A DNA stretch of 64,000 nt from contig NZ_AP022603.1 of NCBI RefSeq assembly GCF_010726955.1, forward strand, positions 1,054,001 through 1,118,000. The letters run 5' to 3'. A program made the translations under genes and the position numbers. This DNA is from Mycolicibacterium fallax (GTDB lineage: Bacteria > Actinomycetota > Actinomycetes > Mycobacteriales > Mycobacteriaceae). Each line of letters starts with the position of its first letter. Position 1 is the first letter of the stretch. Below are positions 26,529-35,656 of this stretch, piece by piece. The notes under the pieces were generated by a model that was not told the DNA's origin, did no database searches, and worked only from the letters and a program-made list of their open reading frames with translations.

Positions 26529-26725
26529 GACGCGGCCGTCAGCCGGGCGTGCTCGTCGTCGCCGACGTCGCGGGCCTCGTCGATCAGCAGCACCGGGATA
26601 CCGTCGTCAATGCGGTAGGCGCGCCGCAGTCGCGGGTTGTAGAGGATCGCCTCGGCTTCGGCGTAGCGCAGCGGTCCGCGATCCTGCGGGCAGACCAGCA
26701 GCTCAAGCAGTGTCGGGTCCAGCAC
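26525..26725 (-). CDS. Trm112/UPF0434-like small protein
   Basis: The product is 66 residues. The pattern LLELLVCPQDRGPLRY at the start and AYRIDDGIPVLLIDEARDV at the end is that of Trm112-like zinc-ribbon proteins, which serve as methyltransferase partners. Typical members carry four Cys, and this one keeps only one, so the zinc site is lost. That loss is seen in other actinobacterial members. It starts 1 bp after the secreted-protein gene stops, so the two are probably co-transcribed. Confidence 0.82.
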   Translation of the reverse strand: MLDPTLLELLVCPQDRGPLRYAEAEAILYNPRLRRAYRIDDGIPVLLIDEARDVGDDEHARLTAAS

Positions 26726-26726
26726 G

Positions 26727-27212
26727 TCAGCTCCGTCCGGGCATCGGGAAGGGGCTGTCGTTGTCGATCATCGGGTTGCCCGGCACCCAGTTGCCACCCG
26801 GCGCCTGGGTGTTGATGCTGCCGGGGCTGCCGCCGATGACCACCGGCGGGGCGCCCCCGTCACCGCCGAGCTGCCGCTGCTTCTTGGCCTGGTAGGCCAC
26901 CGCGTTCTGCAGCGCCGCCACCAGCGGCGCCTGATTGGGTCGCTTGTCCAGGGCCGCCTTGATCGCCGCCAGGTCGCCCGGCCGCGGCCGGTAGCCCTGG
27001 GTGCGCAGGTTCATCGAGGTGCTGACCAGGTTGGCGACCTGCCCGGCGCCCGCGCCGGTGGAGTACTGCTCGGCCAGTTCGTCCAGGACGTCGGCACCGG
27101 CGACCGGGGCCAGGCTCAGCGCGCCGCCGACCAGGGCCAGGGCGGCGCCTGCCGCGGCGGCCGCCCGCCGCCAGCGCATGCCGTCCGACGGCACCATGCT
27201 GCGGGAAGACAC
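26727..27212 (-). CDS. Secreted mycobacterial protein of unknown function
   Basis: The product is 161 residues from GTG 27212, with AGGAG 8 nt upstream. A twin-Arg-containing positive start (MRWRRAAAAAG) and a hydrophobic stretch end in an AGA-type signal peptidase site near residue 40. The mature part has a short helical segment (LDELAEQYSTGAGAGQVANL) and a Pro/Gly-rich C-terminus with GNWVPGNPMIDNDSPFPMPG. I do not recognise a named family. It lies between the Rv1683-like gene and the Trm112-like gene on the same strand. Confidence 0.75.
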   Translation of the reverse strand: MSSRSMVPSDGMRWRRAAAAAGAALALVGGALSLAPVAGADVLDELAEQYSTGAGAGQVANLVSTSMNLRTQGYRPRPGDLAAIKAALDKRPNQAPLVAALQNAVAYQAKKQRQLGGDGGAPPVVIGGSPGSINTQAPGGNWVPGNPMIDNDSPFPMPGRS

Positions 27213-27297
27213 GTGTCCGTCTCCTAATCTCGGCGCTGCCCGGGTGCGTAGCTCCCCGGCGACTCTAACAGCGGTGTCGGCCGAAGTTCGGGTGTCG

Positions 27298-30276
27298 TTA
27301 CAGCGGCGCCGCGGGCTCGGCGGCCAGCGCGGTCCGCACCGCCGCGGTCAGCCGGACATACTCACCGGTCTCGGCATCCAGGTGCCAGGCCTGCCTGCCG
27401 GCCTTGGGCAGGCCCGCCGCACGCAACTTCCCGGACTCGGGCCGGTAGGTCGCCGACAGCGGCAGCGCGTCCACCACGTGCACCAGGTCCGGCGGCACGC
27501 CGACCACCGGCGTCGACAGTGCCTCGCGCAGGTCCGCGGCGGTGATCGACGCGCCGGGCCGCAGGGTCAGCGCGGTCACCGCCAGATCACCGGCCGGGGT
27601 CCCGACGCCGTAGCTGACGGCCAGGTCGACCGCACCGATCCCGCCGACCAGGTCGGTGATGCTGTCGCCGAAGACCGGGCCGCGCGCGGTGTGGATGACC
27701 CCGTTGCGGGTCCCGACCAGCCAGAAGTCGCCGTCGGCGTCGCGGCGGAACAGCGACTCGGTCGCCACCCAGGTGTCGGCCGGGGCGAACACGCCGCGCC
27801 GGACCGAGGCGCCCGGGTCGACCGGGCCGCGCGGCCGGGCCAGCAGCACCCCGACCTCGTCGGGTTCGGCGTGCCGGACGAAGCCGTCGTCGGCCTCCAG
27901 GATCAGGTCCGCGTCGGCGTCGTAGGCGGCCAGCTCGATCTGCCCGCCGCCGGGCAGCGGGCGGCCCTTCGAGCCGATCTTGGCGCCGGCGACGTTGGCC
28001 AGCACGGCCTGCCCGTCGGTGGTGGCGAAGAACTCGACGACGTGCGCCGGGGCGAACGCCTCGGTGACCCGGTTCCACAGCCCGGTCGGCATGCCCGAAC
28101 CGATGAACAGCCGGACCGGATGGTTGCCGTGCAGGGAGAAGCCCGGATCGTCGATGACCTCGCCGAGCATCGCCCAGGTGTAAGAGACCACCGTGACGCC
28201 GTACTGGCGCACCTCCTGGACGAACCGGTCCGGCTGCAACCCCCGGGACAGCGCGATCCGGGCGCCGCCGACGACGGCACCGCCGAGCGCGACCAGCAGG
28301 CCGGACTGGTGGTGCAGCGGGGTCAGGCAGTACACCGTGTCGTTGCGGTCCAGCGACGCCGTCGAGGCGGTGCCGAAGGCCGACAGCGCCCACCGGTGGT
28401 TGGTGATCTCCTTGGCCACCAGCTTGCCGCTGACCCGGCTGAACGCGACGAACGCGCGGTCGCGGGCCAGGCCCGGGTTGGGCCGGTACCAGCCGGGCAG
28501 GTCGATGGTGTCCGGGTCGATCTGCTCCATGTCGATGACGTCGGTGCCGGCGGGCAGCCGCAGGTCGCGGTGTTCACCGCCGCCGAGCACCAGCACCTGC
28601 ACCGGCAGCGCGCGGGCCCGGTCCAGGTTCGCCGGATCGGTGAGGACCTCCGCGACGCCGCTGAGCTTGGCCGCCTCGGCCAGGTCCCCGTCCGGCGACA
28701 TCAGCACCGCGACGGCGCCCAGCCGCGACAGCGCGGTGATCGCGACCAGCGCGCTGGGCCGGGTCTCCATCAGCACACCGACCCGGTCGCCCTGACGGAC
28801 CCCGACCGAGATCAGGCCGCGCACCACGTTGTCGATCCGGCGATCGACCGCCTCGTAGGTGTGCACCCGGCCGTCGAACAGCAGGAACTCCCCGCCCGGG
28901 GTGGCGTGCGCCTGCTCGGACAGGATCCGGCCCAGCGAGATCCGGGTGTGGTCGTTGATCTGCCCCAGCCGGGCCAGTCGAGGCAGCGTCCGCACCGTCT
29001 CGACGGCCATCGTGCGCACCGAGCGGTTGGTCGCGACGACGGCGTCGGCGGCGGTCTTGGCGACCGACAGCGCCACCTCGGAGGCGCCACCGAGGCCGGT
29101 GATCAGGCGGGCGGCCAGCGGCACGCCCTTCTCCCCGGCGTCGGGGTGCTCGCCCATCAGGTCCACGTTGACCGGCTTGGGGCCCTGCCCGGACTGCCAA
29201 CGCACCCAGTCCGCGACCGTCGGCCAGGTGATCTGCGCGGCCTTCGACCCGACCACCAGACCGAAGTGCCCGGCGCGCAGCATCGTCTCGTAGACGTCGG
29301 CGTTGGGGGCCGCCCGGCGGATGCCGCGCACCGCGACCGGCTGGCCGATGTCGTCGACCTCGCCCACGAACGCCAGGATCGGGCAGTTGATGTCGGTCAG
29401 GGTGACCAGCTGGCCGTTGATGGCGAACCCGCCGGTCATCATCCGGTTGTGCGCGATGAACTGCTTGAGCAGCTCCGCGATCGCCGGGCCGGACCAGGCG
29501 ATCCAGCCCTCGGAATCCAGGAACCGGCGCTGCTGCTCGCGCGACAGCAGCGCCTCGCGGTCGTGCAGCTGCATCAGGAAGTCCAGCCGGGCCTTGGCGG
29601 TCTTGATCGGGTCCATCATCTGGAAGCCGATCCGCGCCATCCAGCCCTGGATGTCGAGGTGGTTGAAGACGTGCTCGGCCATGAAGTCCGCGCCGACCGC
29701 CGCGATGTTCGGCGGAATGTTCATCGGCAGCGCGGCCAGGGTGTCCACCGGCGAGCCGAAGGTGATGACGCTGGCCAGGTCCTTGCTGCGGCGATAGGCC
29801 GCGACCTGGTAGGCCCACATCCCGCCCTGGGAGTAGCCGGCCAGGTGGACGTCGCTGCCGGTGGTCTTCTTGACGGTGTCCACCGCCTCGGACAGCGCGA
29901 CGATGTGATCGGTCAGGTTGCGGCGCATGCCGCCCTCCACCTTGTCCGGCTCGCCGAAGTCGATCACCCACGGGTCCAGGCCGGCGGCGTGCAGGATGCC
30001 GACCGCGCCCTCGTCGCGGGTCACGTCGAACATGTTCGGCGACATCATCATCGGGTGCACCATCAGCACCGGCGGTCCGACCGGGGTGGCCCCGGGGCGG
30101 CTGTCCGGCGGGAAGTACCGCCGCAGCTTGTACATCGGAACGCTCTCGACGATCTGGACCGGCGAGGGCACCGCGCCGGTCTCCAGACCACCCAGGCGCA
30201 ACACCTCCAGCCCGTTCTGGGCGGTCGCCATCAGACGCTCAACCGGCCGTGTCACCGCCGAAAGACTCAGATGCAT
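27298..30276 (-). CDS. Rv1683-type lipase / acyl-CoA synthetase fusion
   Basis: The product is 992 residues from ATG 30276, with GGGGAA 7 nt upstream. A longer frame of 18 codons lacks similarity. Residues 1-400 are an alpha/beta hydrolase of the PHA-synthase-like type, with GYSQGG (Ser 149), an Asp in FVGEVDDIGQP and a His in RAGHFGLVVGS. From about residue 450 it resembles acyl-CoA synthetases (YEAVDRRIDNVVRGLISVGVRQGDRVGVLME, YCLTPLHHQSGLL). The usual TSGTTGxPK loop is replaced by FSRVSGKLVAKEITN, so normal adenylation is doubtful. The M. tuberculosis homologue is tied to triacylglycerol metabolism. Confidence 0.9.
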   Translation of the reverse strand: MHLSLSAVTRPVERLMATAQNGLEVLRLGGLETGAVPSPVQIVESVPMYKLRRYFPPDSRPGATPVGPPVLMVHPMMMSPNMFDVTRDEGAVGILHAAGLDPWVIDFGEPDKVEGGMRRNLTDHIVALSEAVDTVKKTTGSDVHLAGYSQGGMWAYQVAAYRRSKDLASVITFGSPVDTLAALPMNIPPNIAAVGADFMAEHVFNHLDIQGWMARIGFQMMDPIKTAKARLDFLMQLHDREALLSREQQRRFLDSEGWIAWSGPAIAELLKQFIAHNRMMTGGFAINGQLVTLTDINCPILAFVGEVDDIGQPVAVRGIRRAAPNADVYETMLRAGHFGLVVGSKAAQITWPTVADWVRWQSGQGPKPVNVDLMGEHPDAGEKGVPLAARLITGLGGASEVALSVAKTAADAVVATNRSVRTMAVETVRTLPRLARLGQINDHTRISLGRILSEQAHATPGGEFLLFDGRVHTYEAVDRRIDNVVRGLISVGVRQGDRVGVLMETRPSALVAITALSRLGAVAVLMSPDGDLAEAAKLSGVAEVLTDPANLDRARALPVQVLVLGGGEHRDLRLPAGTDVIDMEQIDPDTIDLPGWYRPNPGLARDRAFVAFSRVSGKLVAKEITNHRWALSAFGTASTASLDRNDTVYCLTPLHHQSGLLVALGGAVVGGARIALSRGLQPDRFVQEVRQYGVTVVSYTWAMLGEVIDDPGFSLHGNHPVRLFIGSGMPTGLWNRVTEAFAPAHVVEFFATTDGQAVLANVAGAKIGSKGRPLPGGGQIELAAYDADADLILEADDGFVRHAEPDEVGVLLARPRGPVDPGASVRRGVFAPADTWVATESLFRRDADGDFWLVGTRNGVIHTARGPVFGDSITDLVGGIGAVDLAVSYGVGTPAGDLAVTALTLRPGASITAADLREALSTPVVGVPPDLVHVVDALPLSATYRPESGKLRAAGLPKAGRQAWHLDAETGEYVRLTAAVRTALAAEPAAPL

Positions 30277-30385
30277 CCAGATTCCCCTGCCATGACGTAG
30301 CGAACCGACGTTGCCCCGCGATTGTGGCACAGCCGCCCGGACCGAACTGCGGTCATCCGGGCAGCCCCGCTAGGGTCGGGCCTCG

Positions 30386-32161
30386 ATGGCACATCTGCTT
30401 GGCGCCGAAGCCCTACACCTGCAATACCCGACCCGGGTCGTGTTCGACGCGGTGTCCCTCGGGATCGACGACGGCGACCGGATCGGCATCGTCGGGCGCA
30501 ACGGCGACGGCAAATCGTCGCTGATGGGCATGCTGACCGGGGCGATCACCCCGGACGGCGGCCGGGTCACCCGGCGCGGCGGGTTGCGCGTCGGGGCGCT
30601 GGCGCAGGCCGACATCCTCAACGACGACGCCACCGTGGCCGGCGTGCTGGTCGGCGACCGCGCCGAGCACGAGTGGGCCGGGGAAGCCCGGATCCGCGAC
30701 GTGGTGGCCGGTCTGGTCGCCGACATCGGCTGGCACGCCCGGATCGGCACGCTCTCGGGCGGGCAGCGCCGCCGGGTGCAGTTGGCCGCGCTGCTGATCG
30801 AGGACTGGGACGTGCTGGCACTGGACGAGCCGACCAACCACCTCGACGTCGAAGGCATCACCTGGCTGGCCGGGCATCTGAAGACCCGGTGGCCGCGCAA
30901 CACCGGCGGGCTGCTGCTGGTCACCCACGACCGCTGGTTCCTCGACGAGATCGCCACCGTCACCTGGGAGGTGCACGACGGCATCGTCGAACCGTTCGAC
31001 GGTGGCTACGCGGCGTATGTGCTGCAGCGGGTGGAACGCGACCGGATCGCCGCGGCCAGCGAGGCCAAGCGGCAGAACCTGATGCGCAAGGAGCTGGCCT
31101 GGCTGCGCCGAGGCGCCCCGGCGCGCACCTCCAAACCGAAGTTCCGGATCGACGCCGCCAACGCCCTGATCGCCGACGTGCCGCCGATCCGCAACGGCGT
31201 CGAGCTGGCCAAGCTGGCCACCGCCCGGCTCGGCAAGGACGTCATCGACCTGCTGGACGCGTCGGTCGCCTTCGACGGCCGCATCGTGCTGCGCGACATC
31301 GAGTGGCGGATCGCCCCCGGCGAGCGCACCGGGATCCTGGGGGCCAACGGGGCGGGCAAGTCGACGCTGCTCGGCCTGATCGCCGGGACGGTGCCGCCGT
31401 CGTCGGGCCGGGTCAAGCGCGGCAAGACGGTGCGGCTGTCGGTGCTCGACCAGCAGGCCGGGGTGCTCGCCGAGGTGGAGGACGACCTGGTCCGCGAGGT
31501 GGTCGGGCGGCTGCGCACCGACTACACCGTGGACGGCAAGGAAACGACCCCGACCCAGCTGCTGGAGCGGCTCGGGTTCGACCGGGCCCAGCTGTCCACC
31601 CGGGTCCGCGAGCTCTCCGGCGGGCAACGCCGGCGGCTGCAGCTGATGCTGACGCTGCTGGAGGAGCCCAACGTGCTGATCCTCGACGAGCCGACCAACG
31701 ACGTCGACACCGACATGCTGACCGCCACCGAGGATCTGCTGGACTCCTGGCCGGGCACCCTGATCGTCGTCTCGCACGACCGCTACCTGCTGGAGCGGGT
31801 CACCGACCAGCAGTTCGCGGTGCTCGACGGGCGGCTGCGGCACCTGCCCGGCGGCATCGAGGAGTACCTGGCGCTGGCCGCCGCGCGGGGACCCTCGACC
31901 GGGACCGGGCAGGTGGCACCGGCGCCGGCGGCCGGGCTGTCCGGCGCCGAGCTGCGCGCGGTGGAAAAGGAGATCGCGTCGATCGACCGGTCACTGGTCA
32001 AGCTGGCCGAGAAGATCGCCGCCAAGCACCAGCAGCTGGCCGAGCACGACCAGTCCGATCACGTCGGGCTGGGGTCCCTGACCGCGCAGTTGCGGGCGCT
32101 GGAGGACCAGGTCACCGATGCCGAGACCCGCTGGCTGGAGCTGTCCGAGCAGCTGGGCTGA
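30386..32161 (+). CDS. ABC-F family ATPase
   Basis: The product is 591 residues with two ATPase cassettes. The first has GRNGDGKSS, LSGGQRRRVQLAAL and LALDEPTNHLDVE. The second has GANGAGKSTLLGL, LSGGQRRRLQLML and LILDEPTNDVDTD. A charged linker joins them and a coiled coil (about residues 525-590) ends the chain. There is no membrane segment. ABC-F proteins act on the ribosome in translation or antibiotic protection, and this one is of the Uup-like housekeeping type as far as I can tell. A TAGGGT -10 lies 9 bp before the ATG, so the mRNA may be nearly leaderless. A decayed copy of its 3' end lies at 33879-33940. Confidence 0.92.
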   Translation: MAHLLGAEALHLQYPTRVVFDAVSLGIDDGDRIGIVGRNGDGKSSLMGMLTGAITPDGGRVTRRGGLRVGALAQADILNDDATVAGVLVGDRAEHEWAGEARIRDVVAGLVADIGWHARIGTLSGGQRRRVQLAALLIEDWDVLALDEPTNHLDVEGITWLAGHLKTRWPRNTGGLLLVTHDRWFLDEIATVTWEVHDGIVEPFDGGYAAYVLQRVERDRIAAASEAKRQNLMRKELAWLRRGAPARTSKPKFRIDAANALIADVPPIRNGVELAKLATARLGKDVIDLLDASVAFDGRIVLRDIEWRIAPGERTGILGANGAGKSTLLGLIAGTVPPSSGRVKRGKTVRLSVLDQQAGVLAEVEDDLVREVVGRLRTDYTVDGKETTPTQLLERLGFDRAQLSTRVRELSGGQRRRLQLMLTLLEEPNVLILDEPTNDVDTDMLTATEDLLDSWPGTLIVVSHDRYLLERVTDQQFAVLDGRLRHLPGGIEEYLALAAARGPSTGTGQVAPAPAAGLSGAELRAVEKEIASIDRSLVKLAEKIAAKHQQLAEHDQSDHVGLGSLTAQLRALEDQVTDAETRWLELSEQLG

Positions 32162-32213
32162 GCGCGGATGCTCGGGGCCGGCGGCGCCACCGGGCTCCGG
32201 CCGGGCGCTCCGA

Positions 32214-33800
32214 TCAGCGGGACCGCGCGGCCCCCGGCGATCCGGCGCCGACCCGAATGAACGCGGTGGCGGCGAGCCCGGCCAGCAGAATGCCGGCGGC
32301 GAAGTAGCCGACGACGGTGATGCCGTGGGTCATCGCGTCGCGGGCCGCATCGGCGACGAACGCGGTCTGCGGGTTGGCGCCCAACCCGCCGATCGCGGCG
32401 CCGGCGCTGTCGGTGACCGCCCGAGTGAAGGTTTCCGAGCCCGGCACCGGGCCCAGATTGCGGCTCAGCATGGACTGCAGCACGCTGAAGAACGTCGTGG
32501 TGATGACGGCGATGCCGAGCGCCGAGCCGAGCTGACGGAAGGCGCTCTGAATGCCGGAGGCCTGGCCCGATTCGGTGTCGGGCACATCGCCGAGCACCAC
32601 GTTGGTGACCTGGGCAGTGGCGAACCCGACGCCGACGCCGTAGACGAACAGCACCGCGGCCAGCTGCCACCACGGCATCGAGGTGCTGGCCAGCAGGGCC
32701 AGCGCGGCGAGCCCGGCCGCCTCCAGCAGCAGCCCGATCCGGACCAGGACCAGCGGCGTAGCCTTGTCGGCCAGGCCGAAGCTGGCCCCGCTGGCGACCA
32801 GACTGCCGACCGCGATCGGCACCAGAGCGAGTCCGGCCTGCACCGCGGTGTAGTCGAGGGTGAACTGCAGCCACAGCGGCAGCACCGCGACGATGCCGAA
32901 TTCGCCGACGCCGATGATCAGGGTGGCGATGTTGCCGTTGCGAAACGAACCGATTGCGTACAGCCGGGTGTTCATCAGGGCGCGCTGCGGGTCGGCGCCG
33001 GTGCTCAGCATCCACTGGCGGACCGCGAAGCCGGCCAGGGCGACCGCCGCGATCAGCAGCGCCACCGGAACCGGCGACAGCCCACTGCGCCAGGACCAGC
33101 CACCCAGCTCCAGCGGGGCACGCAGCTGCCACCAACCGTAGGTCCGGCCCTCGATCAGCCCGAATGCCAGCAGCCCCAGACCCAGCACCGACAGCAGCGC
33201 GCCGAACACGTCAACCCGCCCGCTGCCCCGGGGTGAGCGGTCCAGGAAGGCCAGCGATGCGGCGAGGATGATGCACACCAGCGGGATGTTGATGCCGAAC
33301 GACCACCGCCAGGACAGGTGTTCGGACAGCCAGCCGCCCAGCAGCGGGCCCACCGCGGCCGCCGCCCCGATGGTCGACCCCCACACCGCGAAGGCCTGAT
33401 TGCGGGCCTTGCCGGTGAACGCGGCGTTGAGCAGTGACAGGGACGTCGGCAGGATCATCGCCGCGGCCGCCCCCTGGGCGAAGCGCGCCGCGATCAGCAC
33501 CTGCCCGGACCCGGCCAGGCCGGCCAGCAGGCTCGACGCCCCGAAGACCAGCACACCGATGAGGAAGACCCGGCGGGCCCCGACGATGTCGGCGACCCGG
33601 CCCACCAACAGCAGCAGCGCGGCCATGATGATCGCGTAGGACTCTTGAACCCACTGCGCCTGAACGGAGTTGACCTGGATGTCGGCGATGATCGACGGCA
33701 CGATGACGTTCACGATCGTGGTGTCGACCACGATCAGCGCGACCCCCAACGCGATCGCGACAAGGCCGAGCCAGGGCCGGACCGCCGCAGAGAGTCGCAT
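32214..33800 (-). CDS. MFS drug-efflux transporter, DHA2 (14-TM) family
   Basis: The product is 528 residues from ATG 33800, chosen because GGAGAA sits 6 nt upstream. An ATG ten codons earlier is less well supported. About 14 membrane helices are visible. DHA2 motifs are present: LIVVDTTIVNVIVPSI in helix 1, GRVADIVGARRVFLIG in loop 2-3, and AAVGPLLGGWLSEHLSWRW in helix 5. Proteins of this group export drugs or lipids with proton exchange, but the substrate is unknown. The gene sits between the ABC-F gene and a decayed copy of that gene's 3' end, which points to insertion at this junction. Confidence 0.92.
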   Translation of the reverse strand: MRLSAAVRPWLGLVAIALGVALIVVDTTIVNVIVPSIIADIQVNSVQAQWVQESYAIIMAALLLLVGRVADIVGARRVFLIGVLVFGASSLLAGLAGSGQVLIAARFAQGAAAAMILPTSLSLLNAAFTGKARNQAFAVWGSTIGAAAAVGPLLGGWLSEHLSWRWSFGINIPLVCIILAASLAFLDRSPRGSGRVDVFGALLSVLGLGLLAFGLIEGRTYGWWQLRAPLELGGWSWRSGLSPVPVALLIAAVALAGFAVRQWMLSTGADPQRALMNTRLYAIGSFRNGNIATLIIGVGEFGIVAVLPLWLQFTLDYTAVQAGLALVPIAVGSLVASGASFGLADKATPLVLVRIGLLLEAAGLAALALLASTSMPWWQLAAVLFVYGVGVGFATAQVTNVVLGDVPDTESGQASGIQSAFRQLGSALGIAVITTTFFSVLQSMLSRNLGPVPGSETFTRAVTDSAGAAIGGLGANPQTAFVADAARDAMTHGITVVGYFAAGILLAGLAATAFIRVGAGSPGAARSR

Positions 33801-33878
33801 CGATTGTTCTCCGTCAGACCGTAGGTTCACCGCGAAGCCATCACCGCGGCCGGCGGACCGAGCGGCGGCGCCGCCGCG

Positions 33879-33940
33879 ACGAGGTCACCGGCGCCGAGAC
33901 CCGTTGATTGGAGCTGCCTGAGCAGCTGGGCTGAGCGCGG
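33879..33940 (+). pseudogene. Decayed second copy of the ABC-F 3' end
   Basis: This 62-nt stretch aligns without gaps to 32106-32167, the last 18 codons, stop and six following bases of the ABC-F gene, with 54 of 62 positions identical. The reading frame is recognisable (DEVTGAETR, stop, LEL-PEQLG, stop), with a Trp codon changed to TGA. It abuts the stop codon of the NTF2-like gene. The intact copy and this remnant therefore bracket the MFS gene in direct orientation. I infer a duplication linked to arrival of the MFS gene, or loss of a second ABC-F gene. Confidence 0.7.
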
Positions 33941-34294
33941 TCAGCCCGCCAGCGGCACGACGTAGGACTCGACCTGGCAGATCCGGTCGCCGCGGAAGGT
34001 GAACATGTTGTTGTAGGCGAATCGGAACGGGCCGGCCACCCGGTGCATGCCCTCGCCGGTGCCGGTGAGCACCACGACGTCGTCGGACTCGATGATCCGG
34101 TCGACGTTCATCAGCGGGCTGCCCGCGAACTCCGGGTTCTCGATCTCCTCGTCGAACTCCGTCTTGCCGCGGGTGGTCCGCACCCCGTGGATCTGCCAGA
34201 TGACGTCGTCGGTCAGGCACCCCAGGATGGCGTCGTGATCACTGGACAGGAACCCATGGATATATCGGTCGATGGTCTGCTGGCGCGCGGTCAT
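33941..34294 (-). CDS. NTF2-like/SnoaL-like protein
   Basis: The product is 117 residues. The sequence shows the cone-shaped alpha+beta pattern of the SnoaL/ketosteroid-isomerase-like group: IDRYIHGFLSSDHDAILGCLTDDVIWQIHG at the start, then GTGEGMHRVAGPFRFAYNNMFTFRGDRICQVESYV. Such proteins are small-molecule enzymes or binding proteins, and catalytic residues cannot be assigned. It is followed on the same strand by the MFS gene after 140 bp. A 14-bp palindrome lies 50 bp upstream and could regulate it. Confidence 0.82.
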   Translation of the reverse strand: MTARQQTIDRYIHGFLSSDHDAILGCLTDDVIWQIHGVRTTRGKTEFDEEIENPEFAGSPLMNVDRIIESDDVVVLTGTGEGMHRVAGPFRFAYNNMFTFRGDRICQVESYVVPLAG

Positions 34295-34344
34295 GGTGAC
34301 CTAGCCTTGTCCACCGGGTACGGCCAGGTCAAGGCCGGTTTTGC

Positions 34345-34358
34345 TGAGCGATCGCTCA
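34345..34358. promoter_or_regulatory. 14-bp perfect palindrome, candidate operator
   Basis: TGAGCGATCGCTCA is a perfect dyad in the 156-bp gap between the divergent NTF2-like and AAA+ ATPase genes. Dyads of this length and composition are typical TetR-family operators. No TetR gene lies in the window, so the regulator would be elsewhere. Confidence 0.4.
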
Positions 34359-34450
34359 AAATGCGGCGGCATCCCGATTGCCGCCGCGCGGCTGCCGGCA
34401 CCCTTTCTAAACTGACCGGGTGAGCTTTTCCGCACCGCACGGCCGGGCCG

Positions 34451-35656
34451 ATGTCCGCTGACCCCGACATCGACAAACTGGCCGCCACCGTCGCCGATTA
34501 CCCCGACGTGCTGGAGTTGCGGCTGCGGCTGAGCCGGCTGCTGGGCGAGCGGGGCCGGCATGCCGAGGCGCTGGCCCATGCCGTCGAGGCGCTGCGGATC
34601 TCCCCCGGCAACGCCGAGGTCCTCGCGGCGGTCACCCGGCTGGCCGCCGAACCGCCGCCGGCCGCCCCGCAGCCCCCCGAACCCGGCGGCGACCCCGGAT
34701 TCGACTGGGGCCGCGCCGAGGCCGAGTTGAGCGACATCGTCGGGCCCGAGTACCTCGGCGACCCGGGCCCCGAACCCGCCCGGCCGGCGCCCCGCAGCGG
34801 CACCCGGATGACCGATGTGGCCGGGATGGACACGGTGAAGGCGGCGATCGAGCTGTCGTTCATCGGGCCGCTGCGCAACCCGGAGCTGGCCCGCGCCTAC
34901 GGCACCGGGGCCGGCGGCGGGCTGCTGCTCTACGGCCCGCCGGGCTGCGGCAAGACGTTTCTGGCCTCGGCGATCGCCGGGGAGCTCGGCGCCCGGTTCT
35001 ATCCGGTCGGGGTCCCGGACATCGTCGAGATGGCCAGCGGCGGCACCGAGGCGGCGTTGCAGGAGCTGTTCGCCACCGCCCGCGCCACCGCGCCGGCGGT
35101 CATCTTCTTCGACGAGATCGACGCGATCGGCCAGAAGCGCTCGCAGCTGCGCGGCGCGAGTGTGCTGCGCCAGTTGGTCACCCGGCTGCTCACCGAGCTC
35201 GACGCCACGGTGTCGCGCAACGAGGGGGTGTTCGTCGTCGGCGCCACCAACCACCCGTGGGACCTCGACGCCGCGCTGCGCCGGCCGGGCCGCTTCGATC
35301 GGATGCTGTTCGTGTCCCCGCCCGACAAGCCGGCCCGGGCGGCACTGATCCGCGCGCACCTGGCCGGCCGGCCGATCGAGGGCATCGACCTGGACGCGGT
35401 GGTCGAGGGCACCGCCGGGTTCTCCGGGGCCGACGTCGCGCTGGTGTGCCGGTCGGCGGCCCAGCGCGCGATGGCAGATTCGCTGGCCGGCGAACCGCGC
35501 TGCATCACCATGGCGGATCTGCGGGCGGCGCTGGCGTCGCTGTCCTCCAGCACCGGACCGTGGTTCACGATGGCCCGCAATGTCGTCGAGTTCGCCAACA
35601 CCGACGGCGCGTTCGACGAGTTGGCGCACTACCTCCGGCGCGGCCGGGGCCGCTAA
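34451..35656 (+). CDS. AAA+ ATPase with N-terminal TPR-like segment (CDC48/FtsH-like module)
   Basis: The product is 401 residues. Residues 1-65 look like one or two TPR helices (VLELRLRLSRLLGERGRHAEALAHAVEALR), followed by a Pro-rich linker. The AAA module has Walker A GPPGCGKTF near residue 165, Walker B VIFFDEIDAIGQKRSQ, sensor GATNHPWDLD and the arginine-finger box RRPGRFDRM. A helical lid with GTAGFSGADVALVCRSAA completes it. No membrane helix or protease domain is present, so it is not FtsH. It converges with a TPR membrane protein gene, overlapping 4 bp at the stops. The substrate is unknown. Confidence 0.88.
   Translation: MSADPDIDKLAATVADYPDVLELRLRLSRLLGERGRHAEALAHAVEALRISPGNAEVLAAVTRLAAEPPPAAPQPPEPGGDPGFDWGRAEAELSDIVGPEYLGDPGPEPARPAPRSGTRMTDVAGMDTVKAAIELSFIGPLRNPELARAYGTGAGGGLLLYGPPGCGKTFLASAIAGELGARFYPVGVPDIVEMASGGTEAALQELFATARATAPAVIFFDEIDAIGQKRSQLRGASVLRQLVTRLLTELDATVSRNEGVFVVGATNHPWDLDAALRRPGRFDRMLFVSPPDKPARAALIRAHLAGRPIEGIDLDAVVEGTAGFSGADVALVCRSAAQRAMADSLAGEPRCITMADLRAALASLSSSTGPWFTMARNVVEFANTDGAFDELAHYLRRGRGR

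Noticed and set aside
27001..30300. 1099-codon open frame on the plus strand
   Set aside because: It is antisense to the Rv1683-type gene. The translation is low-complexity Arg/Gly/His-rich with no family features, as expected from the mirror of GC-rich codons.
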